A DNA stretch of 23,891 nt from Porogramme epimiltina (Eukaryota; Basidiomycota; Agaricomycetes; Polyporales; Polyporaceae): positions 1 to 23,891 of the forward strand of contig FTLJ01001190.1 of assembly GCA_900155495.1 (NCBI GenBank). Direction: 5' to 3'. Within the stretch, counting starts at the first letter, position 1, and the number at the start of each line of letters is the position of its first letter. Positions 20,901 to 23,891 of the stretch are shown here, piece by piece. The notes under the pieces were generated by a model. It worked only from the letters and a program-made list of their open reading frames with translations. It was not told the origin of the DNA and did not search any database. The translations under genes and the position numbers were made by a program.

Positions 20901-23777
20901 GCGACCCCTACATCCTCATTATCCGGGAAGACGACACCATCGGACTCTTCATCGGGATTGAGCGCGGTAGGATAAGACGGAAGGACATGTCGCCCATGGG
21001 AGACAAGGTAGAGACCTACAACCCTTGAGCTACGCGGTCGAGCTGACCAGTCGCTGATAGACGTCGCGATACTTAGCGGGCTTCTTCTACACTGACACCA
21101 GTGGCCTCTTCCAGACGTTCTTGAACGCGGACGCTCCGGCCGAGGTAGCAACGGGGACGCTGCAAGGAGCGATGAGTTCAGGCGCCAAGAGCCAGTGGCT
21201 AGTGCTCGTTCGCCCTCAAGGTGTGGTCGAAGTACGTGGAGGGCATACAGCTAGCGCGTACACCCCTTGCTGACTTCTCTCCACAGATTTGGACGCTGCC
21301 GAAGCTGACGCTAGCGTTCTCCACGACGCTTCTCGCTACCCTTGACCCCGTCCTGACCGACTCGCTGGACCCTCCAGCCTCCTCGCTTCCGCAAGACCCG
21401 CCGCGCAAACCGCAGGAGCTCGACATCGACCAAATCGTTATTGCGCCCTTAGGGGAGTCGCGGCCACGCCCGCATCTCATTGTGAGTGTGGCTGCGCCCA
21501 CGTGTGTTGCGCATACTGGGGACGTGGTAATGATCTTCTGAATCAGGTGCTACTGCGCTCAGGGCAGATGGGAATTTATGAGGCGGTTGCGACGGCGCCC
21601 CCTGCGGAGCCTTTACCCTCCGCCCGATCATCGACGCTTCTCGTCAAGTTCGTCAAGGTCGTGTCTCGCGCGTTCGACATTCAGTATCCTGAGGAGGAGC
21701 AGAAGTCGGTCCTCGCCGAGCAGAAGCGCATTTCACGCCTTCTTCTCCCCTTTGTAACCACTCCTGCCGCGGGGCAGACGTTTGCAGGCGTTTTCTTCAC
21801 GGGCGATCGGCCGTGCTGGATACTGTCGACAGACAAGGGCGGCGTGAGGGTCTTCCCGTCGGGCCACAATGTCGTGCATGCATTCACGACATGCTCTCTG
21901 TGGGAGTCCAAGGGTGACTTCCTGTTCTACTCAGAGGAGGTGTGTCACCTGTCGTTAGCGCCGGCGCAGGACTGACCACATGATATTCCAGGGCCCCAGC
22001 TTGGTCGAATGGATGCCAGATGTGCAGCTGGACGCTCATATGCCTGCGCGCTCCGTCCCACGCTCACGGCCATACTCGAACATCGTGTTTGATGCCTCCA
22101 CCCAGCTGCTTGTCGCGGCCTCGTCCTTCATGAACCGTTTCGCGTCATATGACGAAGACGGAAACATTGTCTGGGAACCCGATAGTCAGTGCCTATATAG
22201 CCGCTATCTTGTCTACGTGCGCCCATCATTGACCGCGGTATCTTCTTTCATAGGTCCGAACATCTCATATCCATATTGCGAGACGTCCACCCTCGAACTC
22301 GTCTCACCAGATGGATGGATCACAATGGACGGGTGTGTTCTCCATCTAAGCGACGTTCTGCGCGAGCATGGCTTGCTCATGTGTGCGACAGGTACGAGTT
22401 CGCGGCAAACGAATTCGTGACATGTGTAGTGTCCGTGCCGTTGGAGACCATGAGCACGGAATCTGGAATGAAAGACTATATTGCGGTCGGCACTACGATC
22501 AACCGCGGAGAGGATCTCGCGGTGAAGGGCGCGGTGAGCTCGGTCTGCTCTTGGGGAGCGCGAATTTGGCTAAAGTCCATCGCTAGGTGTACATCTTCGA
22601 AATCGTGGACGTGGTGCCGGATGCCAGCGCGACTCACATGAAGCGGTGGTGGCGTCTGAAGCTGCTGTGCCGCGACGACGCAAAGGGTCCTGTCACGTTC
22701 CTGTGTGGAATGAACGGTTACCTCGTCTCATCTATGGGCCAAAAAGTGCGTGTCAGACAAGGTTATACCTTGACTGGGCGTATGTCTTACCCGAGCCACA
22801 GATCTACGTCCGTGCATTCGACTTGGACGAGCGACTTGTCGGCGTAGCATTCTTGGACGTTGGCGTGTACGTCACGTCCTTGCGCGCGGTCAAGAACCTC
22901 CTCGTGATCGGCGACGCAGTGAAGAGCGTGTGGTTCGTCGCGTTCCAGGTCCGTCCTGTCTGGTGTCCCCCTCTGCGCAATTCATATCCCTCGCCCCCTG
23001 CACCCCACCCACCCCCTCCCCGGCTCCAGCGCCCTCGGCTACTCCAGCCCCCGTCTGCTGACCCTGAAGCTGACATGTACGCTTTGCCTCCCCCTACGCC
23101 CGCAGGAGGACCCGTACAAGCTCGTGATCCTCGGGAAAGACCCGCAACACAGCTGCATCACCCGCGCAGACCTGTTCTTTGCCGACGGGCATATGTCTAT
23201 CGTGACCTGTGACGAGGAGGGCATCGTGCGGATTTACGCGTACGACCCGCGCGGTGCGTCCGTTCCCTTTCTGACGCCGCGGCGCGCTCCTAATTTCTGT
23301 GTCTGCCCTTCCCTTCGTCCCTTCGTCATATCGTCATATGTACGCCGACGCCGGACGGCATCGCGCATCGGACCGGCAGACCCCGAGTCGAAGAACGGGC
23401 AGCACCTTCTCCGACGGACCGAATTCCACGGACAGACGGAGTACCGGAGCTCGCTGCTCGTCGCCCGTCGGCCCAAGGCGAGCGATGCGGAGATTCCCCA
23501 GGCGCGGCTCGTGTGCGGTGCGTAGCGTCCGTCCCTCTCCCCCCCTCCCCCCCTCCCGAGCTGTGCTCGCTCTCCGACCCGCATCCGGGCGCGGCCCTTG
23601 GCTTCTCCTCCTTCTCGACGCTGACGGCGCGCTGCGGTCCTGGGCAGGCATGGTCGACGGCTCGCTCGCCTCGCTCACGCCGGTGGACGAGGGCGCCTAC
23701 AAGCGGCTCCACCTGCTGCAGGGCCAGCTCGTCCGCACCGTGCAGCACGTCGCGGCCCTCAACCCGAAGGCGTTCCG
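17969..23777 (+). CDS. CFT1: Cleavage and polyadenylation specificity factor subunit 1 (CPSF160/Cft1), C-terminus outside window
   Basis: Twenty exons are visible: 17969-18283, 18414-18578, 18632-18712, 18762-19066, 19455-20071, 20122-20288, 20338-20406, 20463-20621, 20681-21007, 21061-21231, 21287-21481, 21547-21939, 21992-22184, 22254-22332, 22392-22533, 22587-22745, 22802-22948, 23106-23253, 23380-23517, 23648-23777. They encode 1366 codons; the family usually has about 1400-1450, so the last tens of residues lie beyond the window after an intron that starts at 23778. The protein is the scaffold of the nuclear complex that recognises the poly(A) signal, holding the Pfs2/WDR33, Yth1/CPSF30 and Fip1 subunits. 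It starts MHALRQELLPPSGVEF and has the propeller repeats of the MMS1-N/CPSF-A type; typical blocks are FNVVVARSSLLRIFEVREE, RTEFHGQTEYRSS and LNPKAFR. An acidic linker lies near 465-495. An in-frame TGA precedes the ATG by three codons. Confidence 0.97.
19067..19454 (+). other. Unusually long intron 4 of CFT1
   Basis: This intron of 388 nt joins QQTWTG to RLKEFKD, which are adjacent in other CPSF160 proteins, so no exon is hidden in it. The borders are GTGCGT and TTCACAG. Most of the other CFT1 introns here are 49-69 nt and the remaining ones 126-157 nt. Confidence 0.85.
19086..19105 (+). repeat. Seven-base tandem repeat inside the long CFT1 intron
   Basis: GGTTCGG is repeated nearly three times in a row (19086-19092, 19093-19099, then 19100-19105 lacking the last base), just after the intron's donor. 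Confidence 0.8.
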
Positions 23778-23891
23778 GTGAGTTCATCATCTTCTGTCTA
23801 CGCCCCCCCCCTCCACCCCACCCGTTCCTACCCTTTTCCTCTCCTCCCGCCCCCCGCGTCGCTCCATCTCGCTCCATCCAAGCATTCTCAC

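Noticed and set aside
23518..23647. Extra CFT1 exon between LVC and MVDGSL
   Set aside because: The segment is open but unlike the family there. Removing all 130 nt gives LVCGMVDGSLASL, which suits the expected strand-turn before the PVDE-x-YKRLHLLQ block.
1..23891. Transposons, CRISPR arrays, rRNA genes, horizontally acquired bacterial gene clusters
   Set aside because: No transposase or reverse transcriptase frames, terminal repeats with target duplications, spaced repeats or rRNA sequence were seen; all recognised genes have ordinary basidiomycete introns.

Overview
The window looks like nuclear DNA of a filamentous basidiomycete, most likely an agaricomycete and perhaps a wood-decay polypore. 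The protein-coding genes are cut by many small introns. Most are 49-73 nt with GT-AG borders, a CTRAY-like branch site and a short distance to the acceptor. Exons are GC-rich at third codon positions, and intergenic regions run 0.3-2 kb. There are no operons, Shine-Dalgarno sites, CRISPR arrays, rRNAs or convincing tRNAs. The species cannot be named from the sequence alone.

Layout, left to right. (1) 1-1085 (+): 3' part of a gene of unknown function with Gly/Arg-rich segments. (2) 1909-4199 (-): bZIP transcription factor, 3 exons, 722 aa, with a possible upstream ORF. (3) 5525-7693 (-): PAP2-type sphingoid base-phosphate phosphatase (Lcb3 family), 7 exons, 576 aa. (4) 9732-10664 (-): 270-aa protein that is a paralogue of gene 1, with both introns at matching positions. 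(5) 12409-14421 (+): 652-aa Ser/Pro-rich, probably disordered protein with a 54-nt intron after codon 3. (6) 14922-15855 (-) and (7) 16150-17119 (-): tandem omega-like glutathione transferases, one with Ser and one with Cys at the catalytic position. (8) 17969 to beyond the right edge (+): CFT1/CPSF160, the large scaffold of the mRNA 3'-end cleavage and polyadenylation complex. Twenty exons and 1366 codons are visible; the last tens of codons are missing.

The neighbouring genes do not form one pathway. CFT1 and LCB3 are housekeeping functions (mRNA 3' processing, sphingolipid turnover). The GST pair suggests detoxification, as is common in wood-decay fungi. GST2 and CFT1 are divergent across about 850 bp, and the unknown paralogue and the Ser/Pro-rich gene are divergent across about 1.7 kb.

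I do not see a clearly new multi-gene system. The items most worth a second look are: the GST pair, where a 21-nt exon carrying the whole catalytic motif follows a GC-AG intron and the neighbouring copy has Cys replaced by Ser; the unknown two-copy protein family; an upstream ORF before the bZIP gene; a strong imperfect hairpin in one promoter; G-quadruplex-like clusters between two convergent genes; and a 388-nt intron in CFT1 that is several times longer than most of its neighbours. All gene models are hand-spliced from splice signals, frame and family knowledge. No search was run.
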